Shown one piece after another: positions 1-64,000 of a stretch of DNA of 64,000 nucleotides. The translations under genes were made by a program, and so were the position numbers. The notes beneath the pieces are model-generated. The model ran no database searches. It was not told where the DNA came from and worked only from the letters and a program-made list of their open reading frames with translations. This stretch comes from Maea johnstoni (lineage: Eukaryota > Annelida > Polychaeta > Spionida > Magelonidae). Location of the stretch: positions 28,185,591 through 28,249,590 of the forward strand of contig OZ012689.1 of assembly GCA_963942565.1 (NCBI GenBank). Direction: 5' to 3'. The first letter of the stretch is position 1. Each line of letters starts with the position of its first letter.

Positions 1-146
1 GGAAAGAAAAACTAATAATAATAAAAATTGCTAATTCCATCTGGAGAACTGAAGTAGAGTGCAACACAATATCTCATCAAATACTTTTGAGATATTCCTC
101 TATTTGTTGAGATATGTTCAAACTTTACAGACCATGAGCAAATGGG

Positions 147-1026
147 TTAAGGTGATGGGTACCATTGCAAGCCAGTTAAAAGCCCTGTCCCAAAACACAC
201 CTCAAAGCAGCATAATCCTATAACTAGGTGTATCTCCAGGTTCCTGAGTGTTATCAGGTAGAGAATATCATCGCCACCTGTCATTATTCAATCCATATTC
301 TGTTTTATTTCAAAATTTACAACTTTTTTTTCGAATGACATATTCTCATTAATTACGCAGTTGATGGTTACTGTAGGTTCATAGATACCTTAGGGATGTC
401 ATTGACTATGCCCAATAAAAAGTATTTTTTTGATTTTTTACTCCTGAAGATTTTTACAGGCCATAACATTGAAAATTCTTGTGAGAAATCTCGTGTGTGG
501 AGGCATGGGAACCCCTTTGATAGTAGTGGACATACCTCGCTGATCACTCCTGAGCACTCGAAACAAAAGAGAGTTGCACAAAGATAGACATCGACGATCT
601 CAAGACAATGGCTTGTGGTCAGGATGCTATAAATAGGTGCTAGCTATGAGCAAGTGAGGTCACCAAGTGAAGTTGGCGTGGAGATTTCTAACTAAAATTT
701 TCAACGTTATGGTCTGTAAAAATCTTCAGCAGTAAAAAATAAAAAAAATACTTTTTATTGGGCATAGTCAATGATATCCCTAAAGTAACTCTGAACCTGC
801 AGTAAACGTCACCTGCGTAATTAATGAGAATATGTCATTTGAAAAAAAAGTTGTAAATTTTGAAATAAAACAGAATATGGATTGAATAATGACAGGTGGC
901 GATGATATTCTCTACCTGATAACACTCAGGAATCTGGAGATACACCTAGTTATAGGATTATGCTGCTTTGAGGTGTGTTTTGGGACAGGGCTTTTAACTG
1001 GCTTGCAATGGTACCCATCACCTTAA
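147..1026. mobile_element. Foldback element with long inverted arms and TTAA ends
   Basis: The left arm (about 151-495) and right arm (about 682-1022) are inverted copies of some 340 bp with few differences. The central core is about 190 bp. The tips read GGTGATGGGTACC and both are flanked by TTAA (147-150 and 1023-1026), as expected of a piggyBac-like target duplication. No transposase is present. The similarity of the arms suggests a recent origin or arm correction. Confidence 0.85.
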
Positions 1027-1209
1027 CCCTTATGCAGCTGGTGGCTAATTTGGCCAACACAAAATGATGCAAAATACCTGAAAAATGACTGAAACCCTAG
1101 CAAATGGGTACTCATCTGACAGTTCCAACATGACAAGGTCTAGATGGTTTTCAAAAATCTTTGGGTCATTGTATTTTGGATAAAAGTAGCCTTAGTATTC
1201 GAAGGGTTA
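1023..1209 (+). mobile_element. piggyBac-like MITE, family A
   Basis: Begins TTAACCCTTATGC.GCTGGTGG and ends near GAAGGGTTA. It ends only 11 bp from the splice donor of TMEM145 exon 8 (donor bases 1221-1226). Confidence 0.75.
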
Positions 1210-1226
1210 TGGAAATATTGACTTAC

Positions 1227-36270
<35,044 letters not shown>

Positions 36271-36431
36271 GATTGATTAACTAATACCACGTGATCATTG
36301 CTATAGGAACCATGTAAATATAAACAACATATCTCGAAGGTGTACAGGTACGTTTGTGCAGCAGATATGCTGCTCGCTCAAATACATCCCATGTCCCGGG
36401 CACTCAAAATAAACTAGTTCAGTCGAGGTAA

Positions 36432-36509
36432 ATGGGAGTTTTGACGTCGATAGTGGCTGTGATTCTATGTGCGTCAGGGTCGGTCGCACAGTGGGGATTG
36501 GCAGATGTA
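36432..36509 (+). CDS. Possible divergent first exon with signal peptide
   Basis: ATG at 36432 opens MGVLTSIVAVILCASGSVAQ then WGLADV and is followed by a strong donor GTAAGC at 36510. The sequence has the shape of a cleavable signal peptide (hydrophobic core, ASGSVA then Q). It starts 162 bp from the TMEM145 start codon in the opposite direction, which would make a bidirectional promoter. Unspliced, it stops at 36536. No convincing next exon was found on the plus strand before STK11IP, so this may be chance. Confidence 0.3.
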
Positions 36510-38179
36510 GTAAGCAGTCAGGAAGGTCGGATTTAAGGTCTTACAATACTATACACCTGTGACACCTATTGCGTATTGAACAAACTAAAATTATTTGTTA
36601 CAATTTTCCTGACACCACTGCCAGTTTTGAAAAGAAATTGTTACAAAAACATATGTTTATTGAATATGTACCATTATGACTATAACTGCCTTACCTAAAA
36701 GACAGTTTTTAACACTGAATATTTTGGATATAGTGCTTATCATATCTATTGAATTTGATGATTTAACACATCTTAAGAAAATATGCATGATCATTCATTC
36801 ATGGTTAAAGTGTAATTCCCTTTCTAAAACATATTCTATGTAAGAAAGGGCAAATACGGTACCAATTGGGAAACTCTTTGGCACAATCATTTTTTATGAA
36901 ATTCAGCCAAAAAAAGTCCTATTTCACAAACTTTACCCATCTGTGGTTTGAAAACTAAACTGATGACTTGTCATTTTCTTCATGTTTTCTTGATAAGAGC
37001 ATTGTGTAGATAGTTAAGATAAACTTTGGTGAAAATTAAACTCGTCAATTCTGACTGACTACCAATTTTGGTTTAAAAACTTTTTTTTAGAATTCCTTGA
37101 TTTCGCCCCATAATTACTACATGACAGCAAAAAAATTCAAGATGGCAGAACAGTGTTTCAGACAGTGTCAGCCTCTATGAAGGGACTAATTTAGCAAAGA
37201 AAGAAACTAATTTTGGAGAATGAGATGTATGTGACATATATTGCATTATGTTTTCAAAAATCTGAGATGGTTGTGACATATATAATGATATATTGCATTA
37301 TATTTTCAAAAATCTGTGAAAAAAAGTCAATAACCCAATGACTCTAAGTTGTTTTGATGATCACTGTGCTATGTTCTGTCCTCATGCAAAGTTTCAGGAA
37401 AATTAAACTGAGATTTTTAAAAGTGTCGCCTAAAAGACACACTTGCCTTTCAGAGACGCTCCTAGTGGCGAGCGGAAAAACTAAAAAAATATGCAACTTA
37501 TATATGGACTGGCCCTACTCTACCTAACAATAAAATAGCAATTTGGGTCGTCAGTCATAGGCTTAGGTAAATAAAAACATTTATTCATCCAAGGTTTTAG
37601 GAACTACCATGTCATTATAAATTACATAGAAAGAAGATAACAGGAGAACCCTACATGTACAATCGCCGTTAAACGACCTCGTTTAGCATGAGGAAACGTC
37701 ATGTATCTAATATTATCCTAAGTATGTTGTTGAAATTTTGTCTCTCACCACTTAACGTTTAGGCCCCAAAAATGGGACTTTTTGTTATAAATAAGCTGCT
37801 GTACGATAAACGAGCACGGAAACCCCATAGGTTTTACCATATTTTGATAACATAACATAAGAAACTATTCAAGCGAATTTAAGAGATTTGGCAACGTTGG
37901 AAGCTTCCTGTAAAAATGTGACAAAAAAGTTTTCCACACTAAAAATTTAATTTTAAAATTCATGATATACATCTTTTTGTGAATTCAGATTCATCTACCT
38001 AATTAACATACGGTACTGATAAATGATTTTTTACTTTTGCTGAGTAAGATAAACACAATTTACCTAAAACAGCTGTAGGTGGTGCCACTTTATTCCAAAT
38101 TAAGCAGGGCAGACACTTTGTATTGTATTGTATGGTTTATTGACCATATGGGACGTATGCAATTACAAATACAACATAT

Positions 38180-38182
<3 letters not shown>

Positions 38183-38221
<39 letters not shown>
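38183..38221. repeat. AT dinucleotide microsatellite
   Basis: Pure (AT)n of about 38 bp. Confidence 0.95.
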
Positions 38222-38224
<3 letters not shown>

Positions 38225-38324
38225 TGTCCGCAGCCTAAAATATAGCTACAGTGCACAAGAAGAAAGAAAGCACATATAACTTCTTAAGATACATATATAT
38301 CAAACTATAACTTAAGAAATAAGA

Positions 38325-38470
38325 GAGGAAAGGTACCTGTTACAGATTACACTAAAACAACGTACATTTGAGCTTTAGGTAGGTTGACAGTAAGAAATAA
38401 GATGGAAAAGGTACCTGTTACAGATTACACTAAAACAACGTACATTTGAGCTTTAGGTAGGTTGACAGAC
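38325..38470 (+). repeat. Tandem pair, about 72 bp
   Basis: GGTACCTGTTACAGATTACA through GGTAGGTTGACAG occurs twice in direct order. Confidence 0.9.
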
Positions 38471-39257
38471 AGCTTACAGGACTAACTAAAGAGCATGATA
38501 TACCCCTTCAAAAGAGATGATCATCTAATGGACTTTTCCTCATTTTATGTGGCTTATTGGTATAATCAATATTGAACATTTTGTTATTTTTAAATATATA
38601 TATGTGTTAAAGCCTTCACTCCTTTCCTAATAATCGGAGTGAAATTAACTTTACCTGTAAAGACCGTCACTCGGCAGAACGATATTCCAAAAATAACATA
38701 ATCTGATTACAAGCAGACTTCTTTTTAGTCTTCTCTCTGTATTGAAATCACCAAATATTAATCTTTTCAAACATGCATCTTGGGTATCAAACACAAACAC
38801 ATGTGTGGACACTCTCGCATATCAATCGCTCAGAGTAATACATAACAAAGTTTATCTCATTAGTATAAGTTCATACGACCTAAAACTAAAGAAAAGCAGT
38901 TTACGTATCTTGGTTATTCTAAACAATTCTTTATGGGAACGAGCAAATATTAGACAAAATCCGATAGCCTTCTGTTTTGATCTTTAATTACTCCGCATTT
39001 GTGAAACGTTGCGATCCCCGTTCACAATGTTTGATATAGAAACTCCCTAGAAATCACCACATGCTGATTCAGTTTTTTTACCATACATCTCATATGCTGG
39101 GGGAATGATATTTTTTCGATACCTCTCCTTTTTTGATTCTTCTACATACTATCTTTAAAACAATATAAAATTTGTATACGGTGAATCTTTAAATCAAAGA
39201 AAAAAGTCTAAATCGTTCCAAAGAGTTGCTATGATTGAGGGGCTGTAACTAAGGATC

Positions 39258-39286
39258 ACACACACACACGCTCGCGCGCGCGCGAA
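39258..39286 (+). repeat. CA/CG alternating tract
   Basis: CACACACACACGCTCGCGCGCGCGCG, described here only as alternating purine-pyrimidine; such tracts can adopt Z-DNA. Confidence 0.8.
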
Positions 39287-39316
39287 TCTGATCTGAATAT
39301 CGCAGTATCGCAAGGT

Positions 39317-39439
39317 CTATGGCAAGCCGAAGTGCCCGAAACTAAGCATTATTGAATTCCATAAATGATCTATGGAATTCCATAAATGGTTTATGCAATT
39401 CCATAAATGCTTACTTTAGGGCACTTTGGCTTGCCATAG
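39317..39439. mobile_element. Hairpin MITE
   Basis: Inverted arms CTATGGCAAGCCGAAGTGCC and, inverted, CTATGGCAAGCCAAAGTGCC continue through the AAGCATT region; the centre is three GGAATTCCATAAATG-type repeats. Total 123 bp, nearly all foldback. Confidence 0.75.
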
Positions 39440-40335
39440 GGGTCAACTTTCTAAGCTGGACGGGGTAGGGGGGGATATCTCAATGAGGGGTGATCTCTAC
39501 ACTTACATACCTGTCAACTCCACTGATTTAAGCAGTACTCTCTCGATTTCAGACCTCAAATATGCTCTCTACTGATAGAGCACCTGATTTGAAGAAATCT
39601 TCAGATTAGCTACTGATTTGCCAACTTTCAAAAATCATCCACCCTTCTTCTTCAAAAAACAACACTTTCTAGCCAAGAGCCCAAAATATCATAATATGCT
39701 GAACATAAAAGTATTTGATCTTGAAAGATCACTTGTTGATGATGGTATTTACAGTTCCAAAGCTATCTTAGTGTTCTTGGTAACTGTGTGTACATCATCA
39801 TGCAGCAATTGAGATCTGCTACATAAAATTAAAGTTATCCCATTAACATACGTGTGCATGATCATCAATTGTAAAGGCGCACTCCTAGTAACTTGGCCCC
39901 TAGTGGCCATAATTGGAACTAAACAAAACGAAACAGAAAGAGGCCGCAATAGCACACCGCCTTAAATCTCCTTATTTTGGATTGTTGAGTGTAGACAGGT
40001 ATGCACTTACACACCAGGGAACCGGGCGGAGAATCTTAGATAAATAAAACGCAAAAAGTGATGCTTTCCGCGTCAGGTGTATTCTCACGATTGTCTTCCA
40101 GTCCTGTGCACATGACAATTCCAAACTGGTGTTACCCATTAATTCTTGAAACACCACCTATAAACTTTTCGCCGGGCACTACGGTTTCCTCCACCGATTA
40201 CAACTGGCTAGTCGCAACTACCCTGAGTATTGTAGAAAAGTAATGATTCACAAAAATTTAAGAAGGTTTACAGCCGAAAATAAAAACTAGCTGATAGAAG
40301 AGAAGATTTTTAAAAAATCGCAGAAATACTACAAA

Positions 40336-40425
40336 AAAAACAATAAATAAATAGATAAATAAATAGATAAACAAATGCTGAATAAATAAATTTATAAACA
40401 CTATATAAATAAATAAATAAGAGTG
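40336..40425 (+). repeat. AAAT/AGAT tetranucleotide repeat
   Basis: (AAAT)n with AGAT variants, in the intergenic region. Confidence 0.85.
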
Positions 40426-40627
40426 TTCTGTTTTTCTCTTGGGTTTCTGTTTCATCTTCTCTGCGGTTTTACGCCTACTATAGTTGAAAATATGATACTT
40501 TTACTTTTTGTTGCTCTTTACAAATAGTCTTTTATTTTTCTCGATCTAATTGTTTTTCTTTTTCTTTTTCTTCATTTTTTAGATTTTATTTTGTAGCTTA
40601 AACTTTCTGTCGTCCCCTAACGTGCAT

Positions 40628-40783
40628 ACGATGGACTAAGTGTGAAAGAGAAAATAAATTTAAATTTAATTTCACTCCTGTTTATTGGGGAGAGAAAACA
40701 AGTTCAAAACTATTTTCACTCCCGTTTATTGAGGAGAGAAAATAAATTTAAATTGATTAACTCTTTCACACTTGGTTCATCGT
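40628..40783. mobile_element. Small MITE with 23-bp inverted ends
   Basis: ACGATGGACTAAGTGTGAAA and, inverted, ACGATGAACCAAGTGTGAAA, followed by GAG. The interior is a duplicated TTCACTCCYGTTTATTG unit. Confidence 0.65.
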
Positions 40784-41374
40784 ACCAGAGAAATACATAA
40801 CCACTCCCAGATTGTACGTGCACGAGAAGAAGATTCGACGTCTCTCAAGCTTCGACGGAGTCCTCTTGGGGTCAAAGTCATATGACGTCATTCTTAGTGC
40901 GGGGTCAAACACGGGATTCCCTTTCCGTGGGAATGTATGTTTGAAGTTAATCCCTTATTCTCAGAGCTTAAGCAGGCTTTAGAGCAATCATTAATGTTGT
41001 GTATTTTGGTACATCGAAGTACACCCTGCTCGTTTGTCCAGACAAAAAATCTTGCAAAAGGGTTTTTATCCGGCAACTGAAAGCAACGTTGATTTTGATT
41101 GGATAATTCCTTAACACTGGTCCCTATTCCCATTGCTCCACTGTCCAAATTAACCTTTGGGCCAGCATGGAATTTCTATACATTTGCTTTTTCATGAAGA
41201 CTTTATCAGACATATATTTGACAATTGGCCATAAACTAACGATTTAAAGTAGTCGCATGAGTTTTCATAACATCTAGAAAAAAGTTTAACATGTTCTTTA
41301 TTCTAAATGTTTTGACCAATCACAGAACGCCTAACTTAACTCTATCGGCTGCTTGTTTGGAAAAATATTGTCAA

Positions 41375-41403
41375 CTTCCGGTCTGTTGAATAGGTCACAT
41401 GAG
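41375..41403 (+). promoter_or_regulatory. ETS-type and M-box-like sites in the STK11IP promoter
   Basis: CTTCCGG (41375-41381) is an ETS-type site. GTCACATGAG (41394-41403) resembles the M-box or CLEAR-type E-box of MITF/TFE factors. They lie about 280-300 bp upstream of the ATG, a plausible core promoter position. Motif matches only. Confidence 0.35.
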
Positions 41404-41588
41404 TAAATAATGGCGTATTTTGTTTATCTGTGGAAATGATTATTGGAAATCTCGCCTACATTTTACAAAATGTAGAAAGTTCTGTAGGATACAGTGTTCG
41501 CGAATGTCGTAAAGTAGTCATCGAACATGATGAACTTATGTAATAGTTGTATTTGTAACGTTTACTTTGAGCGATAATAGACTGAGAA

Positions 41589-41648
41589 ATGGAGGAAATG
41601 GTAGAACTTCTAGAAGTCTGTGATGATCCGCTGTATTGGAGCTTGTAA
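41589..41648 (+). other. Upstream ORF of STK11IP
   Basis: ATG to TAA encodes MEEMVELLEVCDDPLYWSL and ends 26 nt before the main start codon in a different frame. It would lie in the 5' leader if transcription starts upstream of 41589, which is likely but not shown. Confidence 0.4.
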
Positions 41649-41674
41649 ATTCTAGGCATACAGACACAATCAGC

Positions 41675-58797
<17,123 letters not shown>

Positions 58798-58817
58798 CAT
58801 CTCCCCTGGTCATAGCC

Positions 58818-58921
58818 TATCATGGCGAGCATCCAACAGCCCTGGCAGAGAGAGTTTGGCATAGAACTACAAATCAACCAGTGGTCCACCTTCAGTGAGC
58901 AGAACTCATCATGACATCTAT
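58818..58921 (+). repeat. Duplicate of STK11IP exon 21 tail in the 3' UTR
   Basis: About 104 bp nearly identical to 58701-58804, at an offset of 117 bp. It repeats the codons for ASIQQPWQREFGIELQINQW..SS and the TGA. Two stops precede it in frame, so it is untranslated. Confidence 0.93.
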
Positions 58922-58967
58922 CTCCACATTGTAGCACTAAGTATGGAAATCCAGGGTTGACCATCCA

Positions 58968-59177
58968 ATAATAGCCCTTGTGGTGCTGGTGGCTGATTTG
59001 GACAACACAAAATAATTTGAAAAAAATAGTTGAAAAACGACTGTTACCCTTGCTAATCTGATAGTACTCAGCAAGGGCTTTTCAATGAATACCAACATGA
59101 TAAGGTTTGGATGATTGTAAAATATTATTGCAATATTGTGCCTAGGACAAAAAGTTGACTCAGTATCACGAGGGATG
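58968..59177 (+). mobile_element. Decayed family A MITE in STK11IP 3' UTR
   Basis: Diverged copy (TTGTGGTGCTGGTGGCTGAT at the left) with no intact TTAA. Confidence 0.6.
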
Positions 59178-59238
59178 AGAGCACAATGCTTTATGATATT
59201 AACTGTAAAATTACTGTACGATGGAGTTCCAACGTGCC

Positions 59239-59244
59239 AATAAA
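59239..59244 (+). promoter_or_regulatory. Candidate poly(A) signal for STK11IP
   Basis: First AATAAA after the stop codon, 442 bp downstream. Further candidates are at 60407-60412 and about 60550. Sequence alone does not choose among them. Confidence 0.3.
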
Positions 59245-61829
59245 CCAAATTTCATCTTGCAGTTTATACATGAATCTTCCTTGACAAGAGTTGCCTGAAT
59301 GCTCCTACACTAAGCATTTGAAGAATGTTCTAGGTTGTTATCTGATCAGCACTCCATCTTTAGATTGGAAAATATCACTAAAAAGTCAAGCCTGTTTCTG
59401 TTAAGGATACAGTGTCTATGAGTAATCGGAATATTTTTGGTGTCATATATTAATGATGAAAACAAAATATTTAATTCAGATGCCCTGAAACTTTTGGGGT
59501 GAAACAGTGGGTTATGCATAGAAATCATTGATACACCATTGCACAATGTTACACACTTACAAAAGCAAACAGGTGGGAATTTTGTAAATCATAAGGATGT
59601 AATTGTAAAGAGTCACTCCTACGACGTTATATATGGGAATATCAAATTAAGGTAAAAATGTTAATGTATCTAATCATTGCCTGATTTCTGCTATTTCATA
59701 ATCCCAAGTTTCGTAAATATCAGTATGGCATAGGTTATTTTTTTTCAGTTGGTATAAATCTAAAACAATACATTTCTAAACAGAAGCAGCCAACTGATAA
59801 TTTATGTTTATTGATTACATTCCTTGTATCATATAATTGCAAATTTCCATTGCATTCTTGTTTTATGTTTGGTATCATCTTCACAATTCCTCTTTAGTTT
59901 ATAAGAATGCTGATTTAAAATAGCAGATTGGTAAATAGTCTTTACTAAACTGCAAAATTTCCAACTATTTGACTTCTGAAAATGTGGTTTGTTTCTTCTT
60001 AATTGAAACAATTGGTCTGTTTTATCTTTGTCAGTGCTACTCTGTTATGTTTAGCTGTAAAAATGAATGTGTGGCTATTTGTCATGAACCTGAGTATCTT
60101 TTGTGAGGTATATGTAATGTAATTTCTATGCAGGATATTGCAGAAAGATGTGATAGGTAATTCAGAAATACTACTGCAGAATGATTGAAGGATTCTTTTT
60201 GTGTATAAACCATTTCTGAAAGTGGCAACTAATGTGCAATACTATTGCAGTCATACTTAATCTTCTCCAATCTGCCCCATTCTATAGCCTGGGCCTGCCT
60301 TCCCCTCACATTCCCCACCAAACCATCAACATCCCTACTCCCTCTCAGATTTATTTTTAAAAAGAAAAGATAAGCTCATTGTAATGATAATTGAATGCCG
60401 GAGGCAAATAAAAGAGTTGTGCAAAAAAGCTATACATATATCAATAACTTTTTCCCCCAACTATTAAAAAAGTTGTGTTGCCAATTTGTGCACAATGTCT
60501 CTTGTTGCAACGTCTGCCAATTTCCCTATATATTACCCTTTAAGTAGCTAATAAACTAATTATTCTATGCAAGATGGAAGATGAATGGTATACAGATAAG
60601 TCTGTTGGTGGAAAACAATTCACATTGATAATGTGAAATTTGTAGCTAACTCACCTTATTCTGAGACAAGATTGCGAGAATTGCTTCTAAAGCAAGATGT
60701 TGTGATACAGTATGCATGGGGGGGGGGGGTTTGGGCAGAATACAGCATGTGCAAAGTATTACCTTTCACACACAAACTTTACATGCATTGAGAATTTGAA
60801 ATTTCTGAATTATAATTTTAGTGGCAGAAATTACAATGTAGCATTTATTTTTGAATCATCGTCCTTGACAAATTGATTTCAGATTAATAGGCTAATGTGT
60901 ATATATAACTTTACCACATCTGTCAAAAAATATATTGGTGCCTACAGCAACTGAAAAAGCGTCTGTATGGAATATGTGCTGCCAATTATGGATATGACTT
61001 CACTGCCAACTATGCATATTGAAACAAAAGTATAGAGCATCCAACTGATGTATCTCATAATTTAGACTTGATTTGGGAAAGATGAATGCAATATTAAAGA
61101 AAGCTATGCTATGTATTGGAAACAGGGTTTTAACTGGAATGACCCATTACTTTTATGTAACCGCAATGAAATATTACAAATGTTGTGTGAATCCTTATAT
61201 AACGTATGGATATGATAAGAAATAAGAAAAACTTTAAAACCACTGTTTTGGTCATACCTTTCTGATCAGAATATTTTTCAAAAAATATTTGTCATCAAAA
61301 CTAAACAAAAAACTTCTATCAAATATTTTCTAAATAAACACTTAATTATATAGTTATAATCAAAAGTATCTTCGATCCAGACAACAATATAAAGGGTTTG
61401 TTAAGCAAGAATCGCCAAGAGACCATATTCATCTGGTTTCTATGCTTAATTAATTGATAATTGATATTAGATATAGCCTTATGCTGGGAACTTATGAAGG
61501 AGTTGTATGATTCAGGGCAAGTGCAGTTCATTCTTTTATGCAATGATTGTTAAATGTGATGAAAAATATGTATGTAACTTTAATACATATTTTGTTAACC
61601 AAGCATGTGCCACGTGCACACTTTGCTGCATGACATACAGCGCGAGCATTCAATTTCTGCACCAAAGAGGGGGCAATTTGGCTATACAAACAACTGCACA
61701 CCCAGTCATCACCTTAGGCCTGTGCTGAGATTCATGGCTGCATGACCTCAATATTATCAATAAATGTGGCTTTACTACTCGGCTATTAATGTTGGTCTTG
61801 AATATACTTGTCTAATCACCTCCATCACT
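59245..61829. other. STK11IP 3' flank
   Basis: Unique AT-rich sequence with several AATAAA hexamers and a G12 tract. 61220-61410 resembles a decayed family B MITE. It may partly be 3' UTR. Confidence 0.5.
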
Positions 61830-62039
61830 TGACCCTTATGCTGCTGCTGGCTAATTTGGATGTTACAAGATGATGCAAAAAACCTGAAAATGATTGAAAC
61901 CCTGGCACTTGGGTACTCATCTGAAAGGGCTCAGCGAGAGCTTTCCAATGAATACCAACAAGACAGGGTTTAGATGGTTTCCAAAAATCTTTGCCATTGT
62001 GATTTGGGTGAACGTAGCCTCAGCACTGGAAGGGGCTAA
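61830..62039 (+). mobile_element. Family A MITE
   Basis: Nearly full-length; the ends have drifted (TTGACCCTTATGCTGCTG, GGAAGGGGCTAA). Confidence 0.7.
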
Positions 62040-63447
62040 TTACGTCCATCACTTAAGCTGGGAATGCATTGGGTCGGCCGGTCCCTGGCAATCAACAGAT
62101 TGACTGGTCTAGGAATCAGATGTTGTTACTGTATACTTTTGGACAGGCACCTGGGGATAATTAGACAATCCAGTATGGATGAGAAGTAATTACATGCATT
62201 GTTGATTTATTTGAGAATATTGCTATGATTTAAGTGACCTTAAGACTGTTTTAAATAAAAATGATTTTATAAATATCCTGCATTTTACTCTGTGTTATAT
62301 TCTGTTTCTTTTTTCATTTATCCATTTGTCATCTTAGTTAAAACATATATTACTATTAAAACATATATTACAAATACAGGCCACACATATCTGCAATTGA
62401 ACTTTGCACCTTCTTTTAGATATATAGAAAGAATGTAAGTACTAGTACATAATAAAAAGGAGGATGGAACATTTTCTTCTTTCAAAATTAATTGGTTTTT
62501 GGCCTTGGTAATGGAAAAAAGAGATTTAAGGGTGACATGACACCAATGATTATTTTATTGTATTGGCATTATCTTTAACTTTATTCCTCTGACCTCACCA
62601 CAAAGGCTTAAAACGTATGCCTATTTCCCCAGCTTGGTTTCGTAGGTTCAATTAATCCTAAACTCTCTAAATACATCACCTATGTTTTCTTATGGAACAC
62701 GCACTGCGTGTGGCTACGGAGTATTATATAATTCAGTCTATTGCTGCTCTTGTGCTTGTATTAATTGCCAGATACTAGTTCATGTTAGTTCAACAATATT
62801 GAACCTTGCTGTGCATATGCTGTTGTTTCTGGCGATGTCTATTTGATGCCTGTACTACCGTCCATATGGTAAAGGAAATAGGAAAATAGCTCTTACTGAT
62901 ATCGATTTGTCTCAGTGACATATCTCGAAAAAGGCCACAGAGACAAATCAGGAAAATGGCCAGTGTCCGGCCTGGTTATAGACACAAACCAGGTCTATGT
63001 CTGAACTAGATACATGTTTGAGACCTCAGCGCGTATGGTGGTGACATCTATAAGGCGATTTGTGTATCAACTGTTACATTTGAAGCGAGTGTGCATTTTG
63101 ATTTGCTGCACTGTCATATGGTTCCATCAATAAATAAGCGAGTATAATTTGACCCACGAAAACCACCAAAAATGAGAAAGTTCCCAATCTAAGTTAGGAA
63201 TGACGCAATGAATCCATTTTTAAACAGCATAGAAGATGGACAATGGATTAGTTATTGATTTTCTATTATCATCATTAGAATTTTGACCAAGGCGCAACCT
63301 GAAGCATTTAGGCTGGATCATTGGTAAGACGTCTATTTCCAGGAGACAGCGGCAGTGATTGATTAGCAAGACGTTGGAATGATCCCCGAACAGACAGACA
63401 TCTCGTCTCCCCTCTTGGTTTAATATTTTACTACTTGGAGTGCTTAC
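62040..63447. other. Right-end sequence without recognised gene
   Basis: No supported coding exon. 62900-63000 holds a short inverted motif (GACAAATC..CCTGGTT / AACCAGG) of unknown meaning. Confidence 0.45.
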
Positions 63448-63607
63448 CTGATCTGAAGGAATGGGTTTCAACAACATGGGTCATATCGCGACGAGACAGA
63501 AACCCGGAACCGGGAGGAAATCCCCTTCTCGTCACCAATAGTTCCAACGGGTCTTATAGTTGCAGAAGGACCATAGACAGTCCTCCACAAGGCCGCACAT
63601 TTATATA
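63448..63607 (-). other. Possible minus-strand promoter and first coding exon
   Basis: On the minus strand TATATAAA (63600-63607) is followed by a moderately GC-rich leader, an ATG at 63484 opening MTHVVETHSFRS, and a GTAAGC donor after 63448. A second frame opens MLLKPIPSDQ across the same donor. No downstream exon could be identified to the left, so the call is tentative. Confidence 0.25.
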
Positions 63608-64000
63608 GCGACTAGGCCAAAACGTTTGGGGATCCAGCCGAGGCAGGCATCGTAAAGACTTCGAATTAACCTCATGAAATATATTTATATTTGCTCTTTC
63701 TTACAGAAACCACAGCCTTAAGCAAAATATTTCTCACACTATTGTTTAGTTATTATATTATATCCAGATATATATCAGACCATGTTTATATTTGAGGTGC
63801 AAATGGTTTAAATAGTCAATGAACTACAGTGCGATTGCAGCGTTGCTCTCACAAAGTGAAGAAGTTCAGTATAGTAGTATTATAAGGAAGATTCCGATAC
63901 ACAGATGTAGCTTTGTTCTTTCTTAATCTCAATAGAACCTCAAATACGCTGTCTCTCCGACAAAATATTCGGTGGAAACGAGTAACCTCTCCGTGTGCAT

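Larger units (their letters stand above)
36537..41370. other. Intergenic region between divergent TMEM145 and STK11IP
   Basis: Holds small hairpin elements, microsatellites and a tandem pair. No convincing exon on either strand. Confidence 0.55.

Noticed and set aside
36301-36489. A 62-codon minus-strand frame upstream of TMEM145
   Set aside because: No family match; it lies in the presumed promoter and leader.

Overview
This is nuclear DNA from a multicellular animal, most likely a marine invertebrate; the species cannot be fixed from the sequence. It is AT-rich and has small exons with GT-AG introns, dense short non-autonomous transposons, long AT, GA and CT microsatellites, satellite blocks and one 200-base assembly gap. 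I saw no rRNA, CRISPR, bacterial operon or intact autonomous transposon. Two protein genes can be built exon by exon with consistent reading phase.

Left half (1227-36270, minus strand): the 5' two-thirds of a TMEM145-like gene of the GOLD-domain seven-transmembrane (GOST/GPR180) family. It has a signal peptide, a GOLD-like ectodomain and the first transmembrane helices; the 3' exons lie off the left edge. Two of its coding positions are present as tandem alternative exons. Exon 3, in the GOLD-like domain, exists in three versions of 78, 75 and 78 nt. Exon 6, the first transmembrane helix, exists in two versions of exactly 72 nt. All versions keep phase and splice sites, so the locus could make up to six receptor forms. 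I consider this the main discovery of the window. The 20.8-kb intron between exon 4 and exon 3c holds most of the satellites, microsatellites and a 1.9-kb tandem segmental duplication.

Middle (36271-41674): the intergenic region. It has a possible divergent signal-peptide exon on the plus strand, some hairpin elements, and the STK11IP promoter and upstream ORF.

Right half (41675-58797, plus strand): a complete 21-exon STK11IP (LIP1, LKB1-interacting protein) gene encoding 1,491 residues. It has an N-terminal LRR domain, a basic Ser-rich linker, PH-like modules, a CxxC/CxxC putative zinc ribbon and a long disordered insert. The 3' part of LRR exon 7 has been amplified into a 104-bp minisatellite in the following intron. 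From 58798 to the end are the 3' UTR, repeats and a weak candidate for a minus-strand gene start.

Transposon families recognised: two TTAA-flanked piggyBac-like MITE families, hAT-like MITEs with 8-bp target duplications, TA-flanked pogo/mariner-like MITEs, a long foldback element, a tRNA-derived SINE, and the 3' tail of a non-LTR-like element.
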